Part shown: one piece after another, positions 9,078-17,258 of the stretch
Numbering within the stretch: position 1 is the first letter of the stretch
Layout: every line of letters starts with the position of its first letter
Origin: Firmicutes bacterium UBA5486
GTDB lineage: Bacteria; Bacillota; UBA4882; UBA10575
NCBI GenBank assembly: GCA_002427045.1
Contig: DIPO01000024.1
Coordinates: 1 to 52,997 of the forward strand
Reading direction: 5' to 3'
DNA length: 52,997 nt
Position numbers and translations under genes: made by a program
The notes under the pieces: generated by a model
Databases searched by the model: none
What the model was told of the DNA's origin: nothing
The model's input: the letters and a program-made list of their open reading frames with translations, nothing else

Positions 9078-11501
9078 TTGAAATTTGGATACTTTGATGA
9101 TCAGCAAAAAGAATATGTGATTACAACACCTCGGACTCCGTATCCATGGATCAACTATCTTGGTAGTAAAGATTTTTTTAGCTTAATTTCTAATACCAGT
9201 GGCGGATATTGTTTTTATAAAGATGCAAGATTAAGACGGATTACTAGATATCGTTATAATAATATTCCGCTGGATTCCGGAGGACGTTATTTTTACATCA
9301 AAGATGGAGATACGATCTGGTCACCAACTTGGCAACCGGTTCGTGTTGATTTAGATTACTATGAATGCAGACATGGTTTGGGTTATACTAAAATAATGGG
9401 AGAAAAAGAAGAACTTCAGGCTGAAATCTTATATTTTGTTCCGTTAGAGAAGAATTGTGAGGTACACCGCGTTTCATTAAAAAACAAGAGCTCACGGAAG
9501 AAGAAAATTAAATTATTCTCCTTTGTAGAATTTTGCCTCTGGAATGCCTATGATGATATGATAAATTTCCAGCGAAATTTTAATACCGGTGAAGTTGAAA
9601 TTGAGGATAGTACAATCTATCATAAAACAGAATACCGGGAGCGGCGGAATCATTATGCTTTTTATGGAGTAAACCATCCGATTGTTGGCTTTGATACTGA
9701 TCGGGAACTTTTTCTGGGAACCTATAATGGGTTACATAACCCTGAAACTGTAGCAAAAGGGCAGCCCGGTAACTCTGTAGCAAAAGGTTGGGCTCCGATT
9801 GCTTCCCATTGTATTGAGCTTACTCTTTCCCCGGGGGAAGAACAAGAGTTGGTTTTTCTTTTAGGTTATGTAGAAAACAAATCAGGGGAAAAATGGGAAA
9901 CCGCTGGAAAGATTAACAAAAAAATTGCAAAACAGATGCTAAAGGAGTTTTCTAGTGGGGAACAGGTAGAAAAAGCATTTAAAGATTTAAGAGAATACTG
10001 GTCTGAGTTACTTAGTACTTATATTGTTAAAAGTAATGGCCAGAAGCTAAACCGGATGGTTAATACCTGGAATCCTTATCAGTGTATGGTTACTTTTAAT
10101 CTATCACGGAGTGCATCTTATTTTGAATCCGGGATTGGGCGAGGAATTGGCTTTCGTGATTCAAATCAGGATATTCTAGGTTTTGTCAGCTTTGTTCCTG
10201 ACCGGGCCCGGGAACGGATTCTAGATCTTGCTGCTACTCAATTTATGGATGGGAGTGCCTACCATCAGTATCAACCTCTGACTAAAGAAGGAAATGCAGA
10301 GATTGGAAGCGGTTTTAATGATGATCCGCTGTGGTTATTATATTCGGTTATTGCATATATCAAAGAAACCGGAGATTTTAGTATACTATCAGAAAAAGTA
10401 CCATTTGCAGATCAACTATCTACTGAGACTAATCTTCACGATCATCTGCGCTCTTCAGTTCAGCATGTCTTAAATAATCTTGGCCCTCATGGATTACCAC
10501 TAATCGGAAGAGCGGATTGGAATGATTGTCTTAATCTAAACTGTTTTTCTGAAAATCCAGATGAGTCTTTTCAAACTTCAGAAAATAAGGACGGAAAAAC
10601 AGCAGAATCAGTATTAATTGCAGCAATCTTCTTATATATTGCCCCAGAATATGCTAAACTTTGTGCCGAATTAAACTTGGATGATGAAGTAGAATTAATT
10701 AATAAAGAAATAGAAAAGATGAGAGATGCGGTTTTAAAATATGGCTATGATGGAGATTGGTTTTTACGTGCTTATGAAGATAGTGGGGAGAAGGTTGGGA
10801 GTAAAGAAAACGAAGAAGGGCAAATCTTCATTGAAACGCAAGGATTTTGTGTTATGGCTGGTCTGGGAATTGAAGATGGCCGGGCGTACCGGAGTCTTGA
10901 AGCGGTGAAAAGGTTTTTACTGACCAAACATGGAATCAAACTGGTCTATCCGGCTTATACTTTTTACCGGAAAGAATTAGGGGAAATTACTTCTTATCCT
11001 CCAGGCTTTAAAGAGAATGCAGGAATATTTTGCCATAATAATCCCTGGATGATGATTGCCGAGACTAAACTAGGACGGGCTGAAGAAGCTTTTGATTATT
11101 ATAAAAGAATCTGCCCGGCCTATCGTGAAGAGATTAGTGAAATCCATCGTTTGGAACCCTATGTCTATGCACAAATGATTGCCGGAGATGATACGAAAAG
11201 GCACGGCGAGGCTAAAAACTCCTGGCTGACTGGGACTGCGGCCTGGAACTATCTAGCAATAACTCAGCATATTTTAGGTGTTCGTCCAGATTTTAAGGGA
11301 TTAGTTATTGATCCCTGCCTACCCTCAGAGATTGATGAAGTAGAAGTAACACGAATTTTTAGAGGTGTTCAATATCAGATAAAAATTGAGAATAAAAAAT
11401 CAGAGAAATTCAAAATGACTGTTGATGGAGGAAAGATAGTTGGAAAAACCGTGATCGCTTCACCAGGACAAAAGATCGTGAGGGTGCATTGTCAGATTTA
11501 A
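9078..11501 (+). CDS. Cellobiose phosphorylase (GH94)
   Basis: An 807-residue glycoside hydrolase family 94 enzyme that splits cellobiose with phosphate into glucose and glucose 1-phosphate in the cytoplasm. The N-terminus (KFGYFDD, then EYVITTPRTPYPWINYLG) and motifs such as ARLRRITRYRYNN, ASYFESGIGRG, FRDSNQD and RHGEAKNSWLTGTAAWN closely follow clostridial cellobiose phosphorylases of about 810 residues. The catalytic acid is Asp483 in ADWNDCLNLN. TTG 9078 is chosen because the family begins at this point and GGAGG precedes it by about 9 bp; an in-frame TTG at 9048 has no site. It lies in the sugar transporter locus, which gives an ATP-saving route for cellobiose use. A cellodextrin phosphorylase would be longer and is less likely. 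Confidence 0.95.
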   Translation: MKFGYFDDQQKEYVITTPRTPYPWINYLGSKDFFSLISNTSGGYCFYKDARLRRITRYRYNNIPLDSGGRYFYIKDGDTIWSPTWQPVRVDLDYYECRHGLGYTKIMGEKEELQAEILYFVPLEKNCEVHRVSLKNKSSRKKKIKLFSFVEFCLWNAYDDMINFQRNFNTGEVEIEDSTIYHKTEYRERRNHYAFYGVNHPIVGFDTDRELFLGTYNGLHNPETVAKGQPGNSVAKGWAPIASHCIELTLSPGEEQELVFLLGYVENKSGEKWETAGKINKKIAKQMLKEFSSGEQVEKAFKDLREYWSELLSTYIVKSNGQKLNRMVNTWNPYQCMVTFNLSRSASYFESGIGRGIGFRDSNQDILGFVSFVPDRARERILDLAATQFMDGSAYHQYQPLTKEGNAEIGSGFNDDPLWLLYSVIAYIKETGDFSILSEKVPFADQLSTETNLHDHLRSSVQHVLNNLGPHGLPLIGRADWNDCLNLNCFSENPDESFQTSENKDGKTAESVLIAAIFLYIAPEYAKLCAELNLDDEVELINKEIEKMRDAVLKYGYDGDWFLRAYEDSGEKVGSKENEEGQIFIETQGFCVMAGLGIEDGRAYRSLEAVKRFLLTKHGIKLVYPAYTFYRKELGEITSYPPGFKENAGIFCHNNPWMMIAETKLGRAEEAFDYYKRICPAYREEISEIHRLEPYVYAQMIAGDDTKRHGEAKNSWLTGTAAWNYLAITQHILGVRPDFKGLVIDPCLPSEIDEVEVTRIFRGVQYQIKIENKKSEKFKMTVDGGKIVGKTVIASPGQKIVRVHCQI

Positions 11502-11545
11502 GCGATATTCATTATGGCTCATAATTTTATATCTTTCTATTGTAA

Positions 11546-11926
11546 GGAATTGCATAATTGGTTAAAATAGATTTGATAACTATACATTAATCCGTAGCTT
11601 ATCGAGCATATTCTTGGGACTCGTTACTTGTCGTTTCTCGTTCGGGTGCAAGAAAACTTTTGTTCGTTGTTTGTAGTCAGGCTTCTTTACATACATTCGT
11701 TTTAACCTTATTAATAGGGAATTAATAAAAATGGTTTTTGAGATGTAACCACAATATTTGAACAGGCTTTCGGGTTTTCCCTATGGTATAAACAGACATA
11801 GAATACGAATGGTTTAATTGTTTTGGCTTATTAGTTTTCCCTTATCATGCTACTATCTATTAATAGTTAATTATAAATCATGGAATTAACGTTTAAAAGG
11901 ACACAGTTAATTAATTATGCAATTCT
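11546..11926. repeat. Palindromic element, possible long copy 3
   Basis: GGAATTGCATAATTG (11546-11560) and TTAATTATGCAATTCT (11911-11926) form terminal inverted repeats of the same family, about 380 bp apart. The inner part contains one family-like segment (AACCACAATAT near 11748) and no reading frame. It could be a longer element carrying unrelated DNA, or two independent solo ends. It fills most of the 543-bp gap between the phosphorylase and LacI genes. Confidence 0.6.
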
Positions 11927-11973
11927 TTCATTTTTCGACATGTTAATAAACATTAAAAATTAGTGCTGGCAAA

Positions 11974-12003
11974 TTGACATCAATAAACTAAACCGGTATA
12001 GTT
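11974..12003 (+). promoter_or_regulatory. Promoter and probable auto-operator of the LacI-family gene
   Basis: TTGACA (11974-11979), a 17-bp spacer and TATAGT (11997-12002). An 18-bp near-palindrome, AACTAAACCGGTATAGTT (11986-12003), covers the spacer and -10 box. Its symmetric form is AACTAWACCGGTWTAGTT with a central CCGG. The position would block RNA polymerase, as expected for autorepression. Confidence 0.7.
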
Positions 12004-12044
12004 AAACTAGAATAGTTGATAAAGGAAAAAGGGAAGAGAAAATT

Positions 12045-13043
12045 ATGACTACTTTGTATGATGTGGCTAAATTAGCAGGGGTTTCACCAAAAACAGTCTC
12101 CCGGGTAATCAATGAGAGCCCCTTGGTAGCAGATAAGACCCGCCAACGGGTTTTGAAGGCAATTAAAGAACTTGATTATCATCCCAATGCTATCGCTGCT
12201 AGTTTGAAAAGGAACCGATCTAATATGATAGGTTTTGTTGTACCTTATGGCTCAGATTTTGTTTTTCAAGATCCTAATATGATGGAACAATTACGGGGAG
12301 CCCATGATTATCTGACAGCAGAGGGCTTTGAACTGATTGTGACTGCACCGATTTATAAAAAGGATGCACTTAAGGAGGCTGTTCGCTTAACTAAAAACCG
12401 TAATGTAGATGGGGTAATCCTATATCCATCTTTTGGTGTTGATGAAATTATAAATGAATTTAAGGAGAAGAATTTCCGGTATGTTACATTGGGAATCTGT
12501 TTTGATCAGCAAAAAAATAATTTTGTCGAGGTTGATCAGACTCCGGGTAGCTTCTTAGCTACTAAGCATTTATTATCCTTAGGCCATAGGAAAATAGGAC
12601 TGATAAATAAGTCGAGAAGTTTTTTTATGTATAATCGTGATGATTTATTGATGGGATATATTTCTGCTTTAAAAGAAGCTGGAATGGAGTTTAACCCAAG
12701 TTTAGTACGAGAAGGGGATTTTACTTTTGAAGATGGATATAGGAAATGCCAAAATTTGATTGAAGAGAATCCAGATTTATCCGCTCTGATTTGTGCTAGT
12801 GATCCAATGACTTATGGTGTTATTAAGGCGATCTGTGACCGGGGATTAAATTTAAACCGAGAAATTGAAGTAGTGGCTGGGGATAACCTGCCTTTGACCC
12901 AAAAGATGTTCCCAGATTTATCTTCTATTACTAATCCATCATACGAACAGGGAAGATTAGCCGGGAAGATGATTGTGGAAATAATAAATGAAAGCCAGGA
13001 CATTCCGGGCATAACTTTGAAGACGGAACTTGTTATAAGGTAG
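12045..13043 (+). CDS. LacI-family transcriptional regulator
   Basis: A 332-residue LacI/GalR-type regulator. The N-terminal helix-turn-helix is intact (TLYDVAKLAGVSPKTVSRVIN, about 3-23), followed by the hinge helix ending NPNAIAASL-like residues. A periplasmic-binding-protein-like sensor domain follows (about 60-332), with motifs such as ALICASDPMTYGVIKA and LSSITNPSYEQGRLAG. The ATG at 12045 follows GGGAAGAG. It lies just after the cellobiose phosphorylase gene and probably controls this sugar locus in response to a sugar ligand; that role is inferred from position. Its own promoter carries a palindrome at 11986. The distance from the transporter promoters leaves other targets possible. 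Confidence 0.92.
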   Translation: MTTLYDVAKLAGVSPKTVSRVINESPLVADKTRQRVLKAIKELDYHPNAIAASLKRNRSNMIGFVVPYGSDFVFQDPNMMEQLRGAHDYLTAEGFELIVTAPIYKKDALKEAVRLTKNRNVDGVILYPSFGVDEIINEFKEKNFRYVTLGICFDQQKNNFVEVDQTPGSFLATKHLLSLGHRKIGLINKSRSFFMYNRDDLLMGYISALKEAGMEFNPSLVREGDFTFEDGYRKCQNLIEENPDLSALICASDPMTYGVIKAICDRGLNLNREIEVVAGDNLPLTQKMFPDLSSITNPSYEQGRLAGKMIVEIINESQDIPGITLKTELVIR

Positions 13044-13358
13044 GTATTCATGCTGATTACAGCCGGTACACAAAGTGATTTAAATCAAGAATCAGGTGAA
13101 TCGACAAACCTTTAATTCTATCCCCAGTATTGCTGGGGCAGTTTTTTTCCAAGCATTCTAGAGTTCGGTTCCGATTGAAATTGGGTAGTTGTTTACGCTT
13201 GTATCTTCCGGCATTACGAAGTGATTAAATTAAAGACTGATGAAATGAAAAGCAGCCTCCGTGCTCTACCAAGAAAGTTAAATGAAGAAATCCAAAATAG
13301 CTTACGGAGATCATTTCGTACAAGTGACGAGCTACGAGTCATAGTTAGGAGTGGAAAG
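13044..13358. other. Intergenic region before the TatD gene
   Basis: It contains the weak terminator at 13120-13149. The reading frame of the following gene stays open upstream to a GTG at 13221, but the 46 added residues do not look like TatD sequence. Nothing else recognised. Confidence 0.5.
13120..13149 (+). terminator. Short Rho-independent terminator after lacI-type gene
   Basis: CCCCAG (13122-13127) and CTGGGG (13133-13138) form a short GC stem with a 5-nt loop, followed by CAGTTTTTTT. Confidence 0.7.
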
Positions 13359-14120
13359 ATGGATTTAGGTTTGGTTAGATTTATAGATTTTCATACTCAT
13401 TTACATCTTTATGATCATCCAAATGAGGCACTTAAAAGCATTAAAAAGAACAAAATTCTTACAGTAGCAAACTCCAATGATTTAGAATCCTATCGGGATA
13501 CCTGTGAAATGGCAAAAAGGAATCCGCTAATAATCCCAACATTTGGGGTACATCCGCAGCTTGCATCTGAATATTCAGGTAAAACCGGATTGCTAAAATT
13601 TGCATTACAGAAGACTCCGATAATCGGAGAGATTGGTTTAGATTATTACTGGGTACAGGATGTAGCAAAAGAGGTTCAAATGGAAGTCTTTGAATTTATT
13701 ATTAAGGAAGCTGTAGAGCAAGGGAAGTATTGTATTATCCATACTAAAGGGGCGGAAAAAGAAGTATATAAAATATTAAAGCAATATGGAGCAAATAAAG
13801 TTATTATTCATTGGTATTCAGGCCCATTAGATATTTATAAGAAAATGATTGAGGAAGGATATTATTTTACCTTTGGATGTGAGGTAAGATACTCCAAGAA
13901 GATTCAGAAACTATTAAACTTAACACCCACTACCCAACTACTTGCTGAAACCGATAATCCAGTAGGAGAAGAATGGTTAGGCGGGAGTACCCATGATCCG
14001 GATTTAATAAAAAGAGTTTTGCAGGATATAAGTTATTTTCTAAATAAAGATCGAGGAGAGGTTGAAAGCATTATATTTAATAATTCAAGAGAGATTCTGC
14101 AGAACGCAGGGGTTTTGTAA
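13359..14120 (+). CDS. TatD-family metal-dependent hydrolase
   Basis: A 253-residue TatD-like metallohydrolase, near the usual length of 255. The metal-binding motif FIDFHTHLHL is at residues 8-17. Other family signatures are PTFGVHPQ, IIGEIGLDY, YCIIHTKGAEKEV and the C-terminal LLAETDNP with the conserved Asp. TatD enzymes act as DNases or exonucleases in many bacteria; the substrate here is not known. ATG 13359 is chosen because AGGAG lies 7 bp upstream and the HTH metal motif then falls near the N-terminus as usual. The gene stands alone, followed by the TetR promoter. Confidence 0.88.
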   Translation: MDLGLVRFIDFHTHLHLYDHPNEALKSIKKNKILTVANSNDLESYRDTCEMAKRNPLIIPTFGVHPQLASEYSGKTGLLKFALQKTPIIGEIGLDYYWVQDVAKEVQMEVFEFIIKEAVEQGKYCIIHTKGAEKEVYKILKQYGANKVIIHWYSGPLDIYKKMIEEGYYFTFGCEVRYSKKIQKLLNLTPTTQLLAETDNPVGEEWLGGSTHDPDLIKRVLQDISYFLNKDRGEVESIIFNNSREILQNAGVL

Positions 14121-14146
14121 TTTCCTTATATAAACACTAAAACAAA

Positions 14147-14194
14147 TTGACAAAACAGGCAATTAGTAATAAAATTTAAATGAACAATGTTCAT
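14147..14194 (+). promoter_or_regulatory. Promoter and operator of the TetR-family gene
   Basis: TTGACA (14147-14152), a 17-bp spacer, TAAAAT (14170-14175), then the palindrome ATGAACAATGTTCAT (14180-14194) over the expected transcription start. The same ATGAACAnTGTTCAT palindrome recurs at 14817-14831. Confidence 0.85.
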
Positions 14195-14217
14195 CAGGGA
14201 TATTTGAGGTGTTTAAT

Positions 14218-14772
14218 TTGCCGCGTATAATTGAAAACCCGAGGGAACTTATTTTAAATGAAGCCAAAAAAATTCTGGAGAATGAAGGTTATTCTCAAGT
14301 TAGTATTAGAAGAGTGGCTAAAGAATGCGATATTGCTGTTGGTACAATCTACAATTATTTCCCTACAAAAAAGGAACTAATTATAGAGATGATGACTGAT
14401 TTTTGGGAGGAGTATTTTTATGATATTGAACCGATCTTAAGTTCTCAGGCAGAATTTTATACGAAGCTTAAAAAACTCTTTTTGGATCTTGCCCAGTTTA
14501 TAAAGAGATTTCGGGAAATTTGGTTGAGACGCGAACTTTATTCTACACCGGATTATATTGAAACGGGATTAATAAGGGAAAACATTTATATTCAGCGGCT
14601 AATCGTAATAATTGAAGAAATGTTGATAAAAGAGGTGTACCATAAAGAAAACGTTCAAAGATTTAATCCTAACAAAATGGCAAGCTTTATCCTGATGAAT
14701 TTCATTACAATGGTACAAACACCTTACTTTGATTATTCATTCTTTGAGAGGATCTTAAAAGAAGTTATTTAA
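14218..14772 (+). CDS. TetR-family transcriptional regulator
   Basis: A 184-residue TetR/AcrR-type regulator. The N-terminal DNA-binding domain shows ILNEAKKILENEGY, then VSIRRVAKECDIAVGTIYNYF, the classical TetR helix-turn-helix. The C-terminal half is a helical ligand-binding domain of unknown specificity with many aromatic residues. TTG 14218 is preferred because GAGGTG (14206-14211) lies 6 bp upstream; the in-frame GTG at 14209 is part of that ribosome site. The matching palindromes before this gene and before the next gene suggest it represses itself and its neighbour. The genes are 89 bp apart. Confidence 0.9.
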   Translation: MPRIIENPRELILNEAKKILENEGYSQVSIRRVAKECDIAVGTIYNYFPTKKELIIEMMTDFWEEYFYDIEPILSSQAEFYTKLKKLFLDLAQFIKRFREIWLRRELYSTPDYIETGLIRENIYIQRLIVIIEEMLIKEVYHKENVQRFNPNKMASFILMNFITMVQTPYFDYSFFERILKEVI

Positions 14773-14816
14773 TAGATCATATCGATCAAGAAGATATGAT
14801 TTTTAAATTAACCCAA

Positions 14817-14831
14817 ATGAACACTGTTCAT
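14817..14831 (+). promoter_or_regulatory. Second TetR operator
   Basis: ATGAACACTGTTCAT is the same palindrome as at 14180-14194 with only the centre base of the spacer region changed. It lies 31 bp before the start codon of the following membrane protein. A weak -10 (TATGAT, 14795-14800) precedes it. Its presence in the untranslated leader argues against a start codon farther upstream. Confidence 0.8.
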
Positions 14832-14861
14832 CTAAAGAACATTATAAACGAGGTGATTAAG

Positions 14862-15521
14862 TTGAAAATTTTTGAACCAATCTTTCATCTGTTCTATTTA
14901 ACTTCCGTATTTTATATGTCATTTAAAATGTTGGAGCACAGTAAAAACAAGAAGATTATCAAGTTATTTGGTTTAATGGGATTGACCTTAGCGGCCGGGG
15001 ACTCCTTTCATCTGATTCCAAGAATATATGCATTATTGACTACAGGATTGGAAGCCCATTCAGTATCTTTAGGAATTGGAAAGTTGATCACATCTATTAC
15101 CATGACTATATTTTATGCAATTCTCTTTAGAATATGGGAGTTAAGATTTGAGATTAAAGGGGATCAGAAACTTAGAGTCTTTACTGGGATTCTAGTTGTG
15201 ACTAGAATAATCTTAAGCATCATGCCACAAAACCACTGGACTCTAAATAATGCTCCACTTTCCTGGGGAATATATAGAAATATTCCTTTTACCATCTTGG
15301 GAGCCTTAATAGTTTATCTAATTTTACAGGAAGCCACAAAGCATAAAGATGAGATCTTTAAAAAGATCGGGATTGCGATCATTATCTCTTTTGCTTGTTA
15401 TTTACCAGTGGTTTTATTTGCCAGCACTTACCGATTGGTTGGGATGCTGATGATCCCTAAAACGCTGGCCTATCTGTGGGTTATATATATTGGATATAAA
15501 GAGTTAATGCCCTCTGAGTAA
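14862..15521 (+). CDS. Unknown multi-pass membrane protein under TetR-type control
   Basis: A 219-residue integral membrane protein with about six or seven hydrophobic segments. A conserved-looking GDSFHLIPRI motif lies in the second segment, with acidic and basic residues inside otherwise hydrophobic helices. I do not recognise a named family. TTG 14862 is chosen because AGGTGAT (14851-14857) precedes it; an in-frame ATG at 14796 would place the operator palindrome inside the coding sequence. The TetR gene directly upstream and the shared operator suggest this protein is its main target, possibly a response to a lipid-like or toxic ligand. That role is inference only. Confidence 0.75.
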   Translation: MKIFEPIFHLFYLTSVFYMSFKMLEHSKNKKIIKLFGLMGLTLAAGDSFHLIPRIYALLTTGLEAHSVSLGIGKLITSITMTIFYAILFRIWELRFEIKGDQKLRVFTGILVVTRIILSIMPQNHWTLNNAPLSWGIYRNIPFTILGALIVYLILQEATKHKDEIFKKIGIAIIISFACYLPVVLFASTYRLVGMLMIPKTLAYLWVIYIGYKELMPSE

Positions 15522-15569
15522 AACGGTTCTTTGAAAAGAATCATAAAAGAGTAATTGTTTTTATTCGAC

Positions 15570-15600
15570 AAAGCCAACCTGTAAAAGGTTGGCTTTTGGT
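15570..15600 (+). terminator. Rho-independent terminator
   Basis: AAAGCCAACCT (15570-15580) and AGGTTGGCTTT (15586-15596) form a perfect 11-bp stem with a 5-nt loop, ending in TTTTGG. Confidence 0.8.
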
Positions 15601-15785
15601 TTAATTATCGAACTATAAAAATGGATTAAGTTATTCTCTTCTTTAGTAAGTCTATACACTGATTGTACTAGAAGTAATTTTGCAAATGAATTTTGCCTTA
15701 AACAAGTCATTATTCTGTCTAAAATGGAAAGATAACATGGTCAAAAGAATACAAAAGGTAATTATAAAATTCCTCAATTTTAATT

Positions 15786-16349
15786 TCAGATCGGAAGCCC
15801 GGGATCTTTTCTACGGAAGACTAATGAAGAGATAAATTTAAATAAGGATTTTAAAATAGCTTTGATTCCCTGGTAAATAGCCCAGGCTAGTAAAAGTCCA
15901 CAAAACCCATAGATAACTCCTTCCATGGTAGTAGGAATACCCGGGGTAAAAATAGACCAGGTTTCGCGTAACATTTCCAGATCAACTTCTTGGATAAAAA
16001 TCCACCACCGGTTAAGTGGTGTAGCTCCTTCTAAGGCAGTAAATGACTTTTCCAGGGCAGCTATTCTGTTTACAAGTTCGGCAATGATCTGACCGGAAGA
16101 AGAAAAGACTTCATTGCCGGAGTTCAGGTGGAGGGAGATATATTCGTCTAGAGTAAGATTAAAATACTCGGCTGAAAGTTCGTAACGGAGAAGTAGAAAT
16201 TTTGCTTCTGCTAAGTGACCGCCTAATCGTTGGAGATATTGGCCAAAAAATTGAGGGAATTGAGCCATAGTGATTGTTCCGATTACGGCAATAATTCGAT
16301 CAAGTAAACCACTAAAAAAACGGAAAGGATATTTCAGGATTTTACTCAT
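15786..16349 (-). CDS. DUF2937 family membrane protein
   Basis: A 187-residue protein matching DUF2937 by its N-terminal pattern LLDRIIAVIGTITMAQFPQF followed by QYLQRLGGHLAEA. A membrane segment lies near the N-terminus and a second hydrophobic region near 135-160 (YGFCGLLLAWAIYQGI); the middle is probably soluble and helical. The family is best known from Gram-negative bacteria and has no assigned function. The ATG at 16349 (complement) has GGAAG 8 bp upstream; a GTG three codons earlier is possible. It has no operon partner and faces the repeat cluster at 16447. Confidence 0.8.
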   Translation of the reverse strand: MSKILKYPFRFFSGLLDRIIAVIGTITMAQFPQFFGQYLQRLGGHLAEAKFLLLRYELSAEYFNLTLDEYISLHLNSGNEVFSSSGQIIAELVNRIAALEKSFTALEGATPLNRWWIFIQEVDLEMLRETWSIFTPGIPTTMEGVIYGFCGLLLAWAIYQGIKAILKSLFKFISSLVFRRKDPGLPI

Positions 16350-16446
16350 GAAAGACACTTCCTTTATGGCAAGTTATTCTTTTGGTATGCAATCCCTATT
16401 TGTGTTAAATATTTTTTTGCTTTCTTTAAGGGAGTCATATTGCTAA

Positions 16447-16615
16447 GGAATCGCATAATTAGGTTAGAGAATTGCATAATTAAACTATTTAAAATTCGAC
16501 CACAATATATTGATAGCCCCACTAGTAATTGTCTAAACTTAGACAATTACCTTGAATAAAAGATAAACACTATATATTGTGTTCAAATGCTACCGTAGGT
16601 AATTATGTAATTCTC
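16447..16615. repeat. Palindromic element, copy 4 with an extra left end
   Basis: A solo left end GGAATCGCATAATTA (16447-16461) is followed 7 bp later by a full copy beginning GAGAATTGCATAATTA (16467-16482) and ending TAATTATGTAATTCTC near 16600-16615. The stretch CCACAATATATTGATAG...CCCACTAGTAATTGTCTA matches copy 1 almost base for base, including the central TAATTGTCTA/TTAGACAATTA hairpin. The double left end suggests one element inserted beside or into another. Confidence 0.85.
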
Positions 16616-16638
16616 TCAGGTAAATAAAGCTAAAAAAC

Positions 16639-16730
16639 AATTATGCAATCTCCTCTATTGAATAATTTTAAATTTTAACCACAGCTTTAATTGTGATCAA
16701 ATGGATACAGGAGGTAATTATGGAATTCCC
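16639..16730. repeat. Palindromic element, degraded copy 5
   Basis: CAATTATGCAATCTCC (16639-16654) and GAGGTAATTATGGAATTCCC (16711-16730) are family ends. Between them, TTTAACCACAGC and ATTGTGATCAAAT resemble a decayed form of the inner palindrome. Both ends read in the same direction, so the copy is rearranged or composite. Confidence 0.55.
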
Positions 16731-17185
16731 ACACTTGTATTATAACATATTTTTCTAAACCTTTTATGTAATATTTTAGACCAGACAAAGTGAAGTTTAT
16801 TTTTTGAAAAAAGAACAATTATAATTGGGGAACAAAGATAAATTTCAAATAATTGAAGTGTGTAATTTCTTAAAAACTAAAGAAGGTCTATGCGTAAAGG
16901 AGTATAAAAGTTTCGTGCCGAATATTATCAGGCGTGGGGATGGTAAAGGGAATTTAAGGTTAGAGAGACCAGTTCTGAAACCGTAATAGGATTGTGCAGG
17001 CATTTATCCTTGAAGATAATACGAATATGGACGACCTAATGTTTATGTTCCTGGCGACCAGTTTAAAGTAGGGATATTCTCCGATTTACGGATAGATTAG
17101 GTCTTGTATTTGGAGAATGGTTTTAAAGATAAAAACATCCAATTTTTGCTGGCGAAACAATACAGAGACTATCGCACTAAACGGA
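16731..17185. other. Intergenic region upstream of the Wadjet genes
   Basis: No intact gene. Around 17035-17210 the frame reads VYVPGDQFKVGIFSDLRID, a stop, then VLYLENGFKDKNIQFLLAKQY, which looks like decayed coding sequence. A related upstream part (about 16995-17040, VQAFILEDNTNMDD) would be in another frame. The identity is unknown. Confidence 0.35.
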
Positions 17186-17215
17186 TTGTTAAAAACCGGA
17201 AAAATATGATAAAAT
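17186..17215 (+). promoter_or_regulatory. Probable promoter of the Wadjet operon
   Basis: TTGTTA (17186-17191), an 18-bp spacer and TAAAAT (17210-17215). Transcription would begin near 17222, which rules out the in-frame ATG at 17214 as start of jetA. Confidence 0.55.
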
Positions 17216-17258
17216 GGGTGTTATAAACTTAATATTCCTAGGAAAGATGGGTGAGCTG

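Noticed and set aside
13221..13358. N-terminal extension of the TatD-like protein
   Set aside because: The added 46 residues do not fit the family; AGGAG precedes ATG 13359 and places the metal motif correctly.
14796..14861. Upstream ATG start for the TetR-linked membrane protein
   Set aside because: It would put the operator palindrome inside the gene and has no ribosome site.
16364..16546. 60-residue minus-strand reading frame
   Set aside because: It lies largely within the palindromic repeat and has no coding features.
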